Of a DNA stretch of 64,000 nt, positions 8,834 to 16,370 are shown in pieces. Numbering within the stretch: the stretch's first letter is position 1; every line of letters starts with the position of its first letter. Source of the stretch: G963704535 sp963704535 (GTDB taxonomy: Bacteria > Chloroflexota > Chloroflexia > Chloroflexales > Roseiflexaceae); NCBI GenBank assembly GCA_963704535.1, contig OY969916.1:1178001-1242000 (forward strand), in the 5' to 3' direction. The notes beneath the pieces were generated by a model that was not told the origin of the DNA, made no database searches, and saw nothing but the letters and a program-made list of their open reading frames with translations. Both the position numbers and the translations under genes were made by a program.

Positions 8834-8959
8834 AAGTGGTGGAGAGAGGTTCTTGAGGGGTGCCCCCTCAAACTCCCCCTTTTAGACAGCCTCTAAGTGG
8901 TGGAGAGGGGTTCTTGAGGGGGCTGCCCCCTCAAACTCCCCCTTTTAGACAGCCTCTAA
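8834..8959. repeat. Two tandem copies of hairpin repeat family 2
   Basis: Each copy reads GGTGGAGAG, then TTCTTGAGGGG and its complement CCCCTCAA around a short loop, then CTCCCCCTTTTAGACAGCCTCTAAG. The two units are about 62 bases each and nearly identical. They fill the space between the convergent response regulator and VWA1, whose TAG stop lies four bases beyond the repeat. A bidirectional terminator role is plausible. Confidence 0.85.
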
Positions 8960-8963
8960 GTTG

Positions 8964-11771
8964 CTACTCCTCGCCACGCGCCCGGCGCCGTGCCCGCTCC
9001 TTCGCCGCGCGTAGTCGGTCCAGTGGCTCCACCTGCTCGGCCTGCTCATCGCCGGTCGCCGGCGACCCAGGCGCCTCACCGCCGGCGCCCCGCGCGCGCT
9101 CGATGCGCGCGGCCGCGAATCGCCGGGCCACGAGCGCCGATTCGGCGGCACCCGATCGCCACGTCCGCGGGTTCAGGTCGCTCCGGCGCAGAAGCAAGCG
9201 GCGGAGGGCGATGTCGAGCGGCCAGAGCAGCAGCGCCAGCAGCAGCAGCGGCAACCCGATCTCCTGCGACTGCGTCACCGCCTGCTCATCCTCCCGGAAC
9301 GCCTCGCGCGCCTGCTCCAGCCGCGCTCCCCCGCTCGCCTGCGCCAGCGCCTCCAACAGCGCCAGATTACTCTGCCCAGTCCGGTACTCGGTCGAGTACG
9401 GTACCACCAGCCCAGCGGTGTCCTGCACCACCACTTGACCCTCCTCGCTGCCGGTCAACTGCACCAGGTAGGTGCCCTGGGTCGGGCTGGCGATGCTGGC
9501 GTGGTACTGCCCCGGCGCGACCTGCTGGAGCGTGATCGGCTGATTGAAGCCATTGGCGCCCAGCAGCGTGGCGCGCAAGCTCAACCCGGCACGCGGGGCG
9601 CCATTGGGGTCCTGCACCGTAACCTCGATCACGGTCTGGGCGCCGACGCTGTGCAACTCGGCGCTGACGCCACCCAGCGAGCCGGAGGGCAGCACCCAGC
9701 CGACCAGTTGAGCGGCGAAGCGCGGGAAGCCGGGCCAGGCGACCCAGTCCCTAGCCCACTGGCCCTTGGCGTCGCTGGTCCAGGCGACGGCGCGACCAAG
9801 GCCGTACTGCCACTGCGCCAGCAGCGGCGCGTCATCCAGCCCCACCAGCACCGTCGTCGCCGTCTCCTTCGCCGTCGTCCCATTGTACCCGTACAACTGC
9901 GGCAAGCCAGCGTCGAGGCCCTCCAGGATCGGGCTCGGAGAAGCGTACCTGGGCGTGAACGGCTCCTCGACTAGGTAGTTCCCGACGGCGGTGATCGTCT
10001 CCTGCACAAAGATCTGCGGGACATCCTCCATATTCTCGACCGGGTAGAAGCGGCCATTCCCGGCCGCAGCGAGCTGCCCTAGGTAGTCGGCCGAGCCGCC
10101 GCCGGCGGCCACGACCGAGAGCGTGATCCCGGCGTCGCGCATCCGCTGTGCGATGTCGGTGTTGTCGCCGCCATCCGACCAGCCGTCGGTCAGCAAGATC
10201 ACATGCTTGATCCGTGCATCGACATTCTTCAGCGCTTCTTCGGCCGCCTGAAGCCCGGCCCGCACATTGGTGCCGCCTTCGGGAGCAACCGGCGCCAGAG
10301 CGCTCTGGATATCCTCGCCAGTTGGGCCGCGCTGGACCGGCAGCACCCAGTGGGCGTTGCCATCGAACGCGACCACCCCCACCGTATCGCGCTCATTCAA
10401 GACTGCTGACGCCTGGACTACCGCATCCTTGGCGATATCGACTTTCGGGGTGCCGCCCTGGCGGAACTGCGCGGTCTGGCGGTTCGGCCCGGAGCAGTGG
10501 CAGGAGTCCATGCTCCCGGACTTATCGACGACAAACACAAGCGCCAGGTCCGGGCGCTCTTCACGGTTGCGAACATCCATATAGACCGGCAGGGCCTCCT
10601 CGACCGGGGTACGGCTGTAGCCGCCGATCCCGTACGAGCGATCACCGCCGATCATCACCAGCCCGCGCCCCAACTCGCGAACGTAGAGCGGCAAATTAGC
10701 CACGGCCTTGACCGGCAGCGCCTGGGCCGGGACATTGAGTAACACCACCGCTTCATAGTCGCCCAGCCCGGCCAGGTCGGCCGGCACCGCTTCCGGCGCG
10801 ACCAGCTCTGCCGAAACCTCGGCGGCCGCAAGCGCCTCCTTGAGGTTCTGGCCCTCGCCCGGCTTCCCCTCGACCAGCAGTACCCGCGGGACGCCGCCGA
10901 CGCGCACCATCATGGCGGCTTCGTTATTCTGAGCCCGCCCGTCGAGCTGCGGCTCGATCTGCGCGCGGTAGCGCTGAAAGCCCTGGCCCTCCGCATTGAC
11001 CTTCAGGCTATATCGATTCTGGCCCGGCTGAAGCTGGACTTCCTGCTCAAGCAGCAACTGGTCGTCGCCGAAGAAGCGCAGGCGGGCGGTCTGGGCGACA
11101 TTGCTCTCGACCGTGGCGACCAGCTCGAACTCCTGCCCCAGCCGCACGTTCGCCGGCGCCTCCAGCTCTGTCAGCAGCACCTCGCCTCCCGCCCCCGGCC
11201 CGCTCAGATCCACGTAGTCGATCGGCACCCCTCGCGAGGCCGCCAGCCGCCCTGCCTCCAGCGCGCTCCCGGCGTTCTCCCCCCCGTCTGAGAGCAGCAC
11301 CAGCCGCTTCTGCGTGTCGGCCGGCAGCAGCGCCAGCCCCAGTTGTAGCGCGTCCTGGATGTTGGTTCGCGTCGCGATCGGCACCGACGACAGCCGCCCT
11401 AGCATTGCCTCCCCATTCGGCGCCCGCTCCACCAGCGCGTTCTCGCCAAACACCACCACCGCCGCCGCATCGCCCGGACGCATGGCCTTGAGCGCCTCCT
11501 GCACAAACGACTCGGCCTGCCTGCGCGAAGAGGGCGAGACCGAGTCGGAGCTATCGAGCAGGAACACGGTAGTCATGCGCTGGACTGGGCGCACCAGTTG
11601 AGCGCCGGCCAGCGCCAGGACCAAGGCGGCCAGCACGGCGGTGCGCAGCAGCAGGCTGGACCAGAAGCGCAGCGGTCCGAGGCGATGAGGCACACCCAGC
11701 GCCAGCGCCCACAGCGGCAGCGCCAGTGCCAGCAGCCACAACGCCACCGGGAAGACAAACGAGAGTCGCAT
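8964..11771 (-). CDS. VWA1: large membrane protein with two von Willebrand A domains
   Basis: The protein has 935 residues. Two N-terminal membrane helices (to about 60) resemble BatA. VWA-1 (about 68-185) has MIDAS DSSDS, TRTN and SDGGE. A CARDB-like beta domain follows, then a ThuA/class-I-amidotransferase-like fold (VPRVLLVEGKPGEG, GRGLVMIGG). VWA-2 (about 405-560) has MIDAS DKSGSMD, GGTN and TDGWSD. A beta-rich region, a C-terminal membrane helix (LLLLALLLWPLDIALRRLL) and an Arg-rich tail ending RAKERARRRARGEE-like complete it. Both VWA domains should face outside. An unusual CHC insert follows the second MIDAS. It is paralogous to two genes at 21.8-28.5 kb and probably belongs to the MoxR system. 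Confidence 0.85.
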   Translation of the reverse strand: MRLSFVFPVALWLLALALPLWALALGVPHRLGPLRFWSSLLLRTAVLAALVLALAGAQLVRPVQRMTTVFLLDSSDSVSPSSRRQAESFVQEALKAMRPGDAAAVVVFGENALVERAPNGEAMLGRLSSVPIATRTNIQDALQLGLALLPADTQKRLVLLSDGGENAGSALEAGRLAASRGVPIDYVDLSGPGAGGEVLLTELEAPANVRLGQEFELVATVESNVAQTARLRFFGDDQLLLEQEVQLQPGQNRYSLKVNAEGQGFQRYRAQIEPQLDGRAQNNEAAMMVRVGGVPRVLLVEGKPGEGQNLKEALAAAEVSAELVAPEAVPADLAGLGDYEAVVLLNVPAQALPVKAVANLPLYVRELGRGLVMIGGDRSYGIGGYSRTPVEEALPVYMDVRNREERPDLALVFVVDKSGSMDSCHCSGPNRQTAQFRQGGTPKVDIAKDAVVQASAVLNERDTVGVVAFDGNAHWVLPVQRGPTGEDIQSALAPVAPEGGTNVRAGLQAAEEALKNVDARIKHVILLTDGWSDGGDNTDIAQRMRDAGITLSVVAAGGGSADYLGQLAAAGNGRFYPVENMEDVPQIFVQETITAVGNYLVEEPFTPRYASPSPILEGLDAGLPQLYGYNGTTAKETATTVLVGLDDAPLLAQWQYGLGRAVAWTSDAKGQWARDWVAWPGFPRFAAQLVGWVLPSGSLGGVSAELHSVGAQTVIEVTVQDPNGAPRAGLSLRATLLGANGFNQPITLQQVAPGQYHASIASPTQGTYLVQLTGSEEGQVVVQDTAGLVVPYSTEYRTGQSNLALLEALAQASGGARLEQAREAFREDEQAVTQSQEIGLPLLLLALLLWPLDIALRRLLLRRSDLNPRTWRSGAAESALVARRFAAARIERARGAGGEAPGSPATGDEQAEQVEPLDRLRAAKERARRRARGEE

Positions 11772-11951
11772 CAGACTATGCTCCTCCCAGACGCATCGAA
11801 TAACGCCTGTGATTCAGCAAGCAGAGGGCCATCGCCCCGCTACCAGTACGACGTGTTGCTAGGAAGTGCGGTTCCACTGGCCCCGATTCTATCACACAGG
11901 GAGGATTTTTGCATAGCACAGAAGCTGAGAAACGTGTGAGGAAGGCCGCCA

Positions 11952-12015
11952 TGCTCAGACCTGACAGGTCTTGGGGAAGACATCGACAGCGCCTGAGCCA
12001 GACCTGTCAGGTCTT
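11952..12015. repeat. Paired-palindrome repeat (AGACCTGACAGGTCT)
   Basis: AGACCTGACAGGTCTTG and, about 30 bases on, its complement CAAGACCTGTCAGGTCTTA. Each arm is itself a near-palindrome. The same unit occurs at 43379-43443. The rest of the interval 11772-11951 upstream of VWA1 holds no gene that I can see; it should contain the VWA1 promoter. The repeat runs straight into element II. Confidence 0.75.
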
Positions 12016-12160
12016 AGGGACGCAAAAATAATAAATCATCCCAAGGACACCACGCTGGAGAATCACGCAAAGCCGCAAAGTAGCAAAGACCGGAACCCTT
12101 TGCGTCTTTGCTACTTTGCGTGAGACAAACTGGGATGTTTTATTTTCCGCGAGGCCCTTA
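12013..12160. mobile_element. Core-variable miniature element II (GCAAAG core)
   Basis: The left end is CTTAGGGACGCAAAAATAAT followed by CATCCCAAG. The right end on the other strand is TAAGGGCCTCGCGGAAAAT followed by CATCCCAG. The core is a hairpin of GCAAAG-type words and complement. The last three bases (TTA on the plus strand) are the stop codon of the decarboxylase gene, so the element may have replaced the natural gene end. It is almost identical to element III 4 kb away. Confidence 0.75.
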
Positions 12161-13780
12161 TACTGACAGCCGCGCGCCGCGTGCCTCGCGTGGCGCAAAC
12201 GAGCGTGGGCGAACCGCGGGCGGACGACGGCGCGGCGTGCGCACCAACCGGGCCGGCTCGCGGCTGGCGCGCCGCTCGACAGGCACCGGCTCCGGCCGGA
12301 TGATCGGCTCCAGCGGCTCAGTCGCGTACCCCAGCGCGCTCATGATCGCGCCCAGGCTCTGCTGGGCGATCTCGCGCACCACCAGCGCGTCGTCGTCCTG
12401 CTCGACGATGATCCGGCGCATCTCGGGGTTCAGGCAGTGATGCGCCCCGCCGCGCCCGGAGATCATCTGCTGGTAGGCCCCGACGCCGAAGATCGCCACC
12501 ACCATCCCGGCGCCGCGCTCAGGCAGCACCAGCGGCGGCTGCGACGGGCGCGGGAAGATGTCATCCGAATCGCAGGTGCGGCGCCCGGCCAGCCGCGCCG
12601 ACCGGGCCGGCTCGTCCCAGCGGTCCAGCGGCAGCACAATGAACTGCTGATCCTCGACGATCAGGCTATCGGGCAGCGAGACCATCATGCTGCCGTTGAC
12701 CAGGTACCACGGCGGCGCGTCAGCCTCCTGGCCTGAGTTCACCTGCCCTGAGCTGGTCGAATGGGTCGAAGGCTGACCATCCTTGACCGCGCCGACCTCC
12801 AGCAGATACACATTGTGCGAGGCGACGGTGTAGCGACCGCACTCGGCGATCACGTCGGGCTGGGGCACGTCGAACGCCGCGCAGGTCGCGGCCAGCCCGC
12901 CCATCAGCCGCTCCAGGAAGCCGGCGTAGTCGAAGGCGAAGTCGAGAGCGTAGGCCGAGGTCGGCATCCCGCCGCCGAAGTTAAAGGCCCGTAGCGTAGG
13001 TACGCGCCGCCGCAGCCGGCAGTAGGCCTCGGCCGAGCGCGCCAGCCGCGCCGCCCACCCGTCGAGATCCTCGATCTGGCTGCCGACCATCGCGTGGTAG
13101 ACCACCAGGCGGTGCGGCGTGCCAGCCAGCCGCTCGACCACCTGCTCGATCTCGGCCGGCGTCAGCCCGAAGCGCTCGCCGCCTGGGTGGGCCGGGTTGA
13201 GCGTATCGGCCGGGTGGCGTTCGCGCACGCCCAGCAGCAGCGGCGCCGAGCAGCGCTCCAGCAGTGCGTCAAGTTCGGCCAGGTCGTCGAGGATCGGCAC
13301 GATCCGCGCGTAGCCGGCCTCGCGCAGCGCGACCATCGCGTCGATATAGGTGTCCTCTTTGGAACCGTTGCAAAAAATATATCGCTCATCGGGCAGCACG
13401 CCCTGCTGCCAGAGATGATGGGCGATCATGACGTCAGCGGCCGCCGATGTCTCGTAGTGGGCGCCGGAGGTCAGCGCCGTGCGCACCACCTCCTCGGCGA
13501 AGTTGGCCTTGGTCGCGTAGGCATACAGAAAATTGCCGCTGTAGCCGGTGCGCTCGCGCGCTGCGGCGGCCCAGCCGGTCATCCGCTCGATCTGCTCGGT
13601 GATCAGCGGGCAGTAGGCGATCTCCAGCGGCGCGCCATAGCGGGCCACCATCGCGCTTAGATCGATTCGGTCTGCAAGCAGCAGCCGTCCATCCCGTCGA
13701 CTGAGAAAATCAGTCATCATACCATCGGCTTCAACGCCATACCGTCCTTGAAGGTAGTCGAGATAGGTCCGCTTGCTCAA
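12158..13780 (-). CDS. PLP-dependent arginine decarboxylase-like protein (SpeA/fold III type)
   Basis: A 540-residue protein. The PLP-binding Lys is in FLYAYATKANFAEE. SpeA-like blocks follow: GERFGLT, FNFGGGMPTSAYA, VIAECGRYTVASHNVYLLEV, WYLVNGSMMVSLPDSL and RTCDSDDIFPRP (the CDS motif near the second active site). This is the alanine-racemase-fold decarboxylase group. Arginine is the best guess for substrate, but ornithine, diaminopimelate or carboxynorspermidine are possible; classical SpeA is about 630 residues. A STHSTSSGQVNSGQ insertion at 12735-12775 looks like a repeat inserted in frame. The last 45 residues are Arg/Pro-rich and end exactly in element II. Confidence 0.75.
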   Translation of the reverse strand: MSKRTYLDYLQGRYGVEADGMMTDFLSRRDGRLLLADRIDLSAMVARYGAPLEIAYCPLITEQIERMTGWAAAARERTGYSGNFLYAYATKANFAEEVVRTALTSGAHYETSAAADVMIAHHLWQQGVLPDERYIFCNGSKEDTYIDAMVALREAGYARIVPILDDLAELDALLERCSAPLLLGVRERHPADTLNPAHPGGERFGLTPAEIEQVVERLAGTPHRLVVYHAMVGSQIEDLDGWAARLARSAEAYCRLRRRVPTLRAFNFGGGMPTSAYALDFAFDYAGFLERLMGGLAATCAAFDVPQPDVIAECGRYTVASHNVYLLEVGAVKDGQPSTHSTSSGQVNSGQEADAPPWYLVNGSMMVSLPDSLIVEDQQFIVLPLDRWDEPARSARLAGRRTCDSDDIFPRPSQPPLVLPERGAGMVVAIFGVGAYQQMISGRGGAHHCLNPEMRRIIVEQDDDALVVREIAQQSLGAIMSALGYATEPLEPIIRPEPVPVERRASREPARLVRTPRRRPPAVRPRSFAPREARGARLSV

Positions 13781-13814
13781 TCTAGGAGCCCTCCTTGACT
13801 ATAGATGACGAACA

Positions 13815-14043
13815 ACCAACGACCTGAACAGGGGGAGTTTGAGGGGCCAGTCCCCTCAAGAACCGCTTTCCATCACGAATCCGAAAAGGGGGAGTTTGAG
13901 GGGGCCACCCCTCAAGAGTCCCCTTCCTACCACTGATACAGACAGCCTGAAAAGGAGGAGTCCGAGGGGGCCACCCCTCAAGAATCCCCTTCCCACCACC
14001 GATCAGAAGTGACGTAAAGGCCTTTTCAAACAGTTTCTTAGAG
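13815..14043. repeat. Three tandem copies of hairpin repeat family 2
   Basis: Three units, each with GGGGGAGTTTGAGGGG, its complementary CCCCTCAAGA and a trailing CTTTCCACCAC-like segment. The array ends in CCTTTTCAAACAGTTTCTTAGAG, which matches the outer end of full-length copies elsewhere. It lies between the ncRNA terminator hairpin and the start of the decarboxylase gene. The units differ at several positions, so they are not a very recent duplication. Confidence 0.85.
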
Positions 14044-14166
14044 ATGCAGAAAGCAATTTTCTTGATTGTGAAGTTCCTCCAGGCTGGTAGGCCGGCGCAG
14101 CGGCGCCGGACGACGAACTCAATCGGGCGACTGGGATCGTCGTGCCAGGCTGGGAGGCATGAAGAA

Positions 14167-14192
14167 GCCCCCACACCAGGTAGTGTGGGGGC
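14167..14192 (-). terminator. Terminator-like hairpin closing the candidate ncRNA
   Basis: GCCCCCACAC and GTGTGGGGGC form a perfect 10-bp stem with a six-base loop. Read on the minus strand it is followed by TTCTTC, a weak U-tract. Intrinsic termination or attenuation is plausible but not certain. Confidence 0.6.
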
Positions 14193-14470
14193 GCGTGCGG
14201 CGTGGTCGAGGCGTCGCGCTAGCGACGGCGGAGCAGGACGGCAGGCGCCGAGCCACCAGCCAGGTGATTCAGCGAAGCACGGCGAACCTCGTCGCAGTGC
14301 GATAAATTGGCCTTACCGTCCATAACCCCTCAGGGAAAGCTTGCCCGGAACGCCACCCCGGATAGCCGCATTGCCATCCACCCTGGCGGAACACAACGAC
14401 CAGTTGCCGGAGATGGCGGTCGGTCGTGCGCCGGGAAAGCCCGGATACAGATGGTGAAATCAATCACCAG
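14167..14470 (-). ncRNA. Candidate structured non-coding RNA, about 300 nt, family unknown
   Basis: A strong TTGACA-N16-TACAAT promoter on the minus strand would start a transcript near 14470. A perfect 10-bp hairpin closes the interval about 300 bases later. No convincing reading frame lies between. The interval is rich in short complementary segments, such as CCGGGCTTTCCCGG and GGTGATTGATTTCACC. I looked for RNase P, tmRNA, 6S, SRP, T-box and cobalamin hallmarks on both strands and could not match any. It could also be a long attenuator leader of the decarboxylase gene that begins 390 bases downstream of the hairpin. Confidence 0.45.
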
Positions 14471-14476
14471 GGACAT

Positions 14477-14504
14477 ATTGTACATTTATTCCCCCCCCTG
14501 TCAA
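14477..14504 (-). promoter_or_regulatory. Strong sigma-70-type promoter for the candidate ncRNA
   Basis: On the minus strand a perfect TTGACA (14504-14499) is followed by a 16-base spacer that includes eight consecutive G residues, then TACAAT (14482-14477). It is one of the two best promoter matches in the window and faces the 300-base region without genes. Confidence 0.7.
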
Positions 14505-14547
14505 GATCGAAATCGTTAACAATTCGTAAACGGAATTATACGAACGA

Positions 14548-15159
14548 TCAATCGGGCTTGGGCCAGCGTGTCATCGACGCAATCGTTCGCCCCTGCGCCG
14601 AGTCTTCGATCAGTGTGGCAAGCCGCTTGAGCCTGGTTTCTTCTTTCTTCGCGCTGACGACCCACCAGATCGCCGCCTTGCGGTACGACCCGGCCTGCGA
14701 CTGAAAGAAGTCCCAAGCCTGCTGGTTGGCGCGAAACTGCTGCTCGTACTGGACGTTAAGCTGGGCGGCGTCCCTCTGCTCATACGCATAGACGCCGGAC
14801 TTTTCTTCCAGACGTTCCTCGAATGCTTTGAGCCCCGCCGGGCGCATCAGTCCCAGGCTGGTCAGCTCCTGGACCCGTGCGATATTGACTGCGCTCCAAT
14901 TGCTGCGCTGTTTTCGGGGCGTGAAGCGAATGGTGTAGCTGACGTCGTCGATCCTTTTGCGTATGCCGTCGATCCAACCAAAACACAGCGCTTCGTCCAC
15001 CGATTCCGGCCAGGTGATGCTTGGTCTGCCGGAGCCTTTTTTATAGAACCCAACCAATAGTTCCCTGGCTGTCTGGTGGTGCTGCTCAAACCAGGCGCGA
15101 AATTCAGCCGGGGTCGCGAAGAAGGTCGGCTGGGGCGATTCTTTGCTTCTGTCGGCCAA
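14548..15159 (-). CDS. YdeI/OmpD-associated family protein
   Basis: The 203 residues match the YdeI family throughout: FFATPAEFRAWFEQHHQTA near the N-terminus, the conserved block SITWPESVDEALCFGWIDG, then RFTPRKQRSNWSAVNIARV and a C-terminal DUF1905-unrelated helical part with YRKAAIWWVVSAKKEETRLKRL. Family members are cytosolic or periplasmic proteins linked to bacteriocin or peptide resistance; the biochemistry is not known. It is followed by the ncRNA promoter region, and the deaminase gene lies 19 bases upstream, suggesting co-transcription. Confidence 0.85.
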   Translation of the reverse strand: MADRSKESPQPTFFATPAEFRAWFEQHHQTARELLVGFYKKGSGRPSITWPESVDEALCFGWIDGIRKRIDDVSYTIRFTPRKQRSNWSAVNIARVQELTSLGLMRPAGLKAFEERLEEKSGVYAYEQRDAAQLNVQYEQQFRANQQAWDFFQSQAGSYRKAAIWWVVSAKKEETRLKRLATLIEDSAQGRTIASMTRWPKPD

Positions 15160-15178
15160 GGATTAACCTCCTCATTAA

Positions 15179-15886
15179 TCAACACAGGGCAAACTCAGCA
15201 GCGCGTCCGATCGCGGCATAGTGTGGCGCCAGGGCCACGGGCAACGCGGCCCCCGATCGGGCCGGCTGCCCCAAAGCATCGAGCCTGGCCAGGTCGAGCG
15301 TGAGGCTGACCAGTTTGGGGTAGCGGTCGCGGTTCAGCTTCAGGTTGCCGGCATCGGCGCCCTGGAGGACAGCCGAATTGTAGAGAAACAGCAGATTGCT
15401 GATTGTCCACCAGAGCGGATGCCCCAGCGGCTCGTAGGGTACGTTGCTACGGCTCGCGACGATCGCCTCCGGCGGCGAGTCGTCCGAGGGGTCATCGGCG
15501 ACGAAGCAGACTTTCCCGATGCCGATAAATTTCACAGCCGCCGCGCACATCGAGCAGGGGTGCTGGGTGGTCCACAGCGTGAGCGCCGCGTGATCGATCT
15601 CGGTGGGCACGAGCGCCAGGGCGTTGAGTTCGGCATGGGCCAGGCGGTTATGCTGAAGCGGATACTGCGCGCGGGTCTCGATCGCGCCGGCCGGATCATA
15701 GGCATGGTTGCGACCGGCGGCGATGACGCGGCCGCCGGCGTTGATCACCGTCGAGCCGCAGGGCAAGCCGCCGGCGGCCAGGCCGGCCCACTGCTGCTCA
15801 AGGGCAACGCGGGCGCCGGCCGGCAGCGCGTCCCAGGCTTGCACAAGGCTTGGTTTGTCGGCCACTGCCAGTTCCTTTCGTATCAA
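15179..15886 (-). CDS. Nucleoside/nucleobase deaminase (CMP/dCMP-type zinc fold)
   Basis: A 235-residue protein with the zinc-deaminase signature: the His and catalytic Glu in LAHAELNAL, and the PCSMC cysteines in TQHPCSMCAAAVKFIGIGKV. It belongs to the TadA/guanine-deaminase-like group. The long C-terminal part (DPSDD onwards, about 90 residues) is not typical of TadA, so a free purine base or nucleoside is a likelier substrate than tRNA. ATG start at 15886; a GTG seven codons on is an alternative. YdeI follows 19 bases downstream. Confidence 0.8.
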   Translation of the reverse strand: MIRKELAVADKPSLVQAWDALPAGARVALEQQWAGLAAGGLPCGSTVINAGGRVIAAGRNHAYDPAGAIETRAQYPLQHNRLAHAELNALALVPTEIDHAALTLWTTQHPCSMCAAAVKFIGIGKVCFVADDPSDDSPPEAIVASRSNVPYEPLGHPLWWTISNLLFLYNSAVLQGADAGNLKLNRDRYPKLVSLTLDLARLDALGQPARSGAALPVALAPHYAAIGRAAEFALC

Positions 15887-16013
15887 ACGCTGTACTCATA
15901 CGTCAGTAGAGCCTAGCATGCTTTACTAGGAGAAGCAAGCAATAAGCGACAAAAGTTACGCGGTGGCATCCGTAACGCCACTGTTGCCTGCGGCAGCAAG
16001 ATACTTCACCCAT

Positions 16014-16059
16014 TTTTATCGACGATTTTTGTCCGGCCGGGCAAAAATCGTCGATAAAA
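16014..16059. repeat. Perfect 18-bp stem-loop
   Basis: TTTTATCGACGATTTTTG and its exact complement CAAAAATCGTCGATAAAA surround a 10-base GC-rich loop. It lies in the gene-free interval 15887-16370, upstream of the deaminase gene. A/T tracts at the stem base make it compatible with bidirectional termination. The rest of the interval holds element III and another inverted repeat. Confidence 0.7.
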
Positions 16060-16091
16060 GGAAGAAAAAGTACCGCTCTGCCGATGGTACA

Positions 16092-16231
16092 GTTAGGGAC
16101 GCAAAAATACTAAATCATCCCAAGGACACCACGCTGGAGAATCACGCAAAGCCGCAAAGTCGCAAAGACCGGAACCCTTTGCGTCTTTGCGTGAGACAAA
16201 CTGGGATGTTTTATTTTCCGCGAGTCCCTTA
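16092..16231. mobile_element. Core-variable miniature element III (GCAAAG core)
   Basis: It has the same ends and core as element II, nearly base for base. The main difference is one missing word in the right arm, so its two arms are unequal. Left end TTAGGGACGCAAAAATACT then CATCCCAAG; right end GTCCCTTAC. It is a good example of slippage or exchange inside the core while the ends stay constant. Confidence 0.75.
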
Positions 16232-16257
16232 CAGGTTTAGGGGCAATACCTTTCAAA

Positions 16258-16345
16258 TAAGACCCGTCAACCCTCCCGGAGGTTCGCTTATCAGCGATTC
16301 TACGGCGATGTTCAGCGCAGCTTCAAACCTCCGGGAGGGTTGGAA
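16258..16345. repeat. Inverted repeat CCCTCCCGGAGGTT / AACCTCCGGGAGGG
   Basis: TAAGACCCGTCAACCCTCCC opens the unit; the complementary arm AAACCTCCGGGAGGG follows about 50 bases later. A related, shorter unit lies at 18590-18656 in opposite orientation. It is non-coding. Confidence 0.7.
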
Positions 16346-16370
16346 TGACACTATTCGAAAAGTATTGGGT

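Noticed and set aside
12158..13780. Diaminopimelate decarboxylase (LysA) as the product
   Set aside because: The CDSDD-type block, the SLPDSL motif and total length fit the arginine decarboxylase group better, though the substrate remains unproven.
14280..14420. T-box or cobalamin riboswitch in the gene-free interval
   Set aside because: GGGTGG- and CAGCCAGG-like pieces are present but the conserved order and partner sequences of these riboswitches are missing.
14167..14470. RNase P RNA, tmRNA, 6S or SRP RNA
   Set aside because: None of the core sequences expected for these (for example GAGGAAAGTC or the SRP GGAAGGAAGCAGC) is present on either strand.
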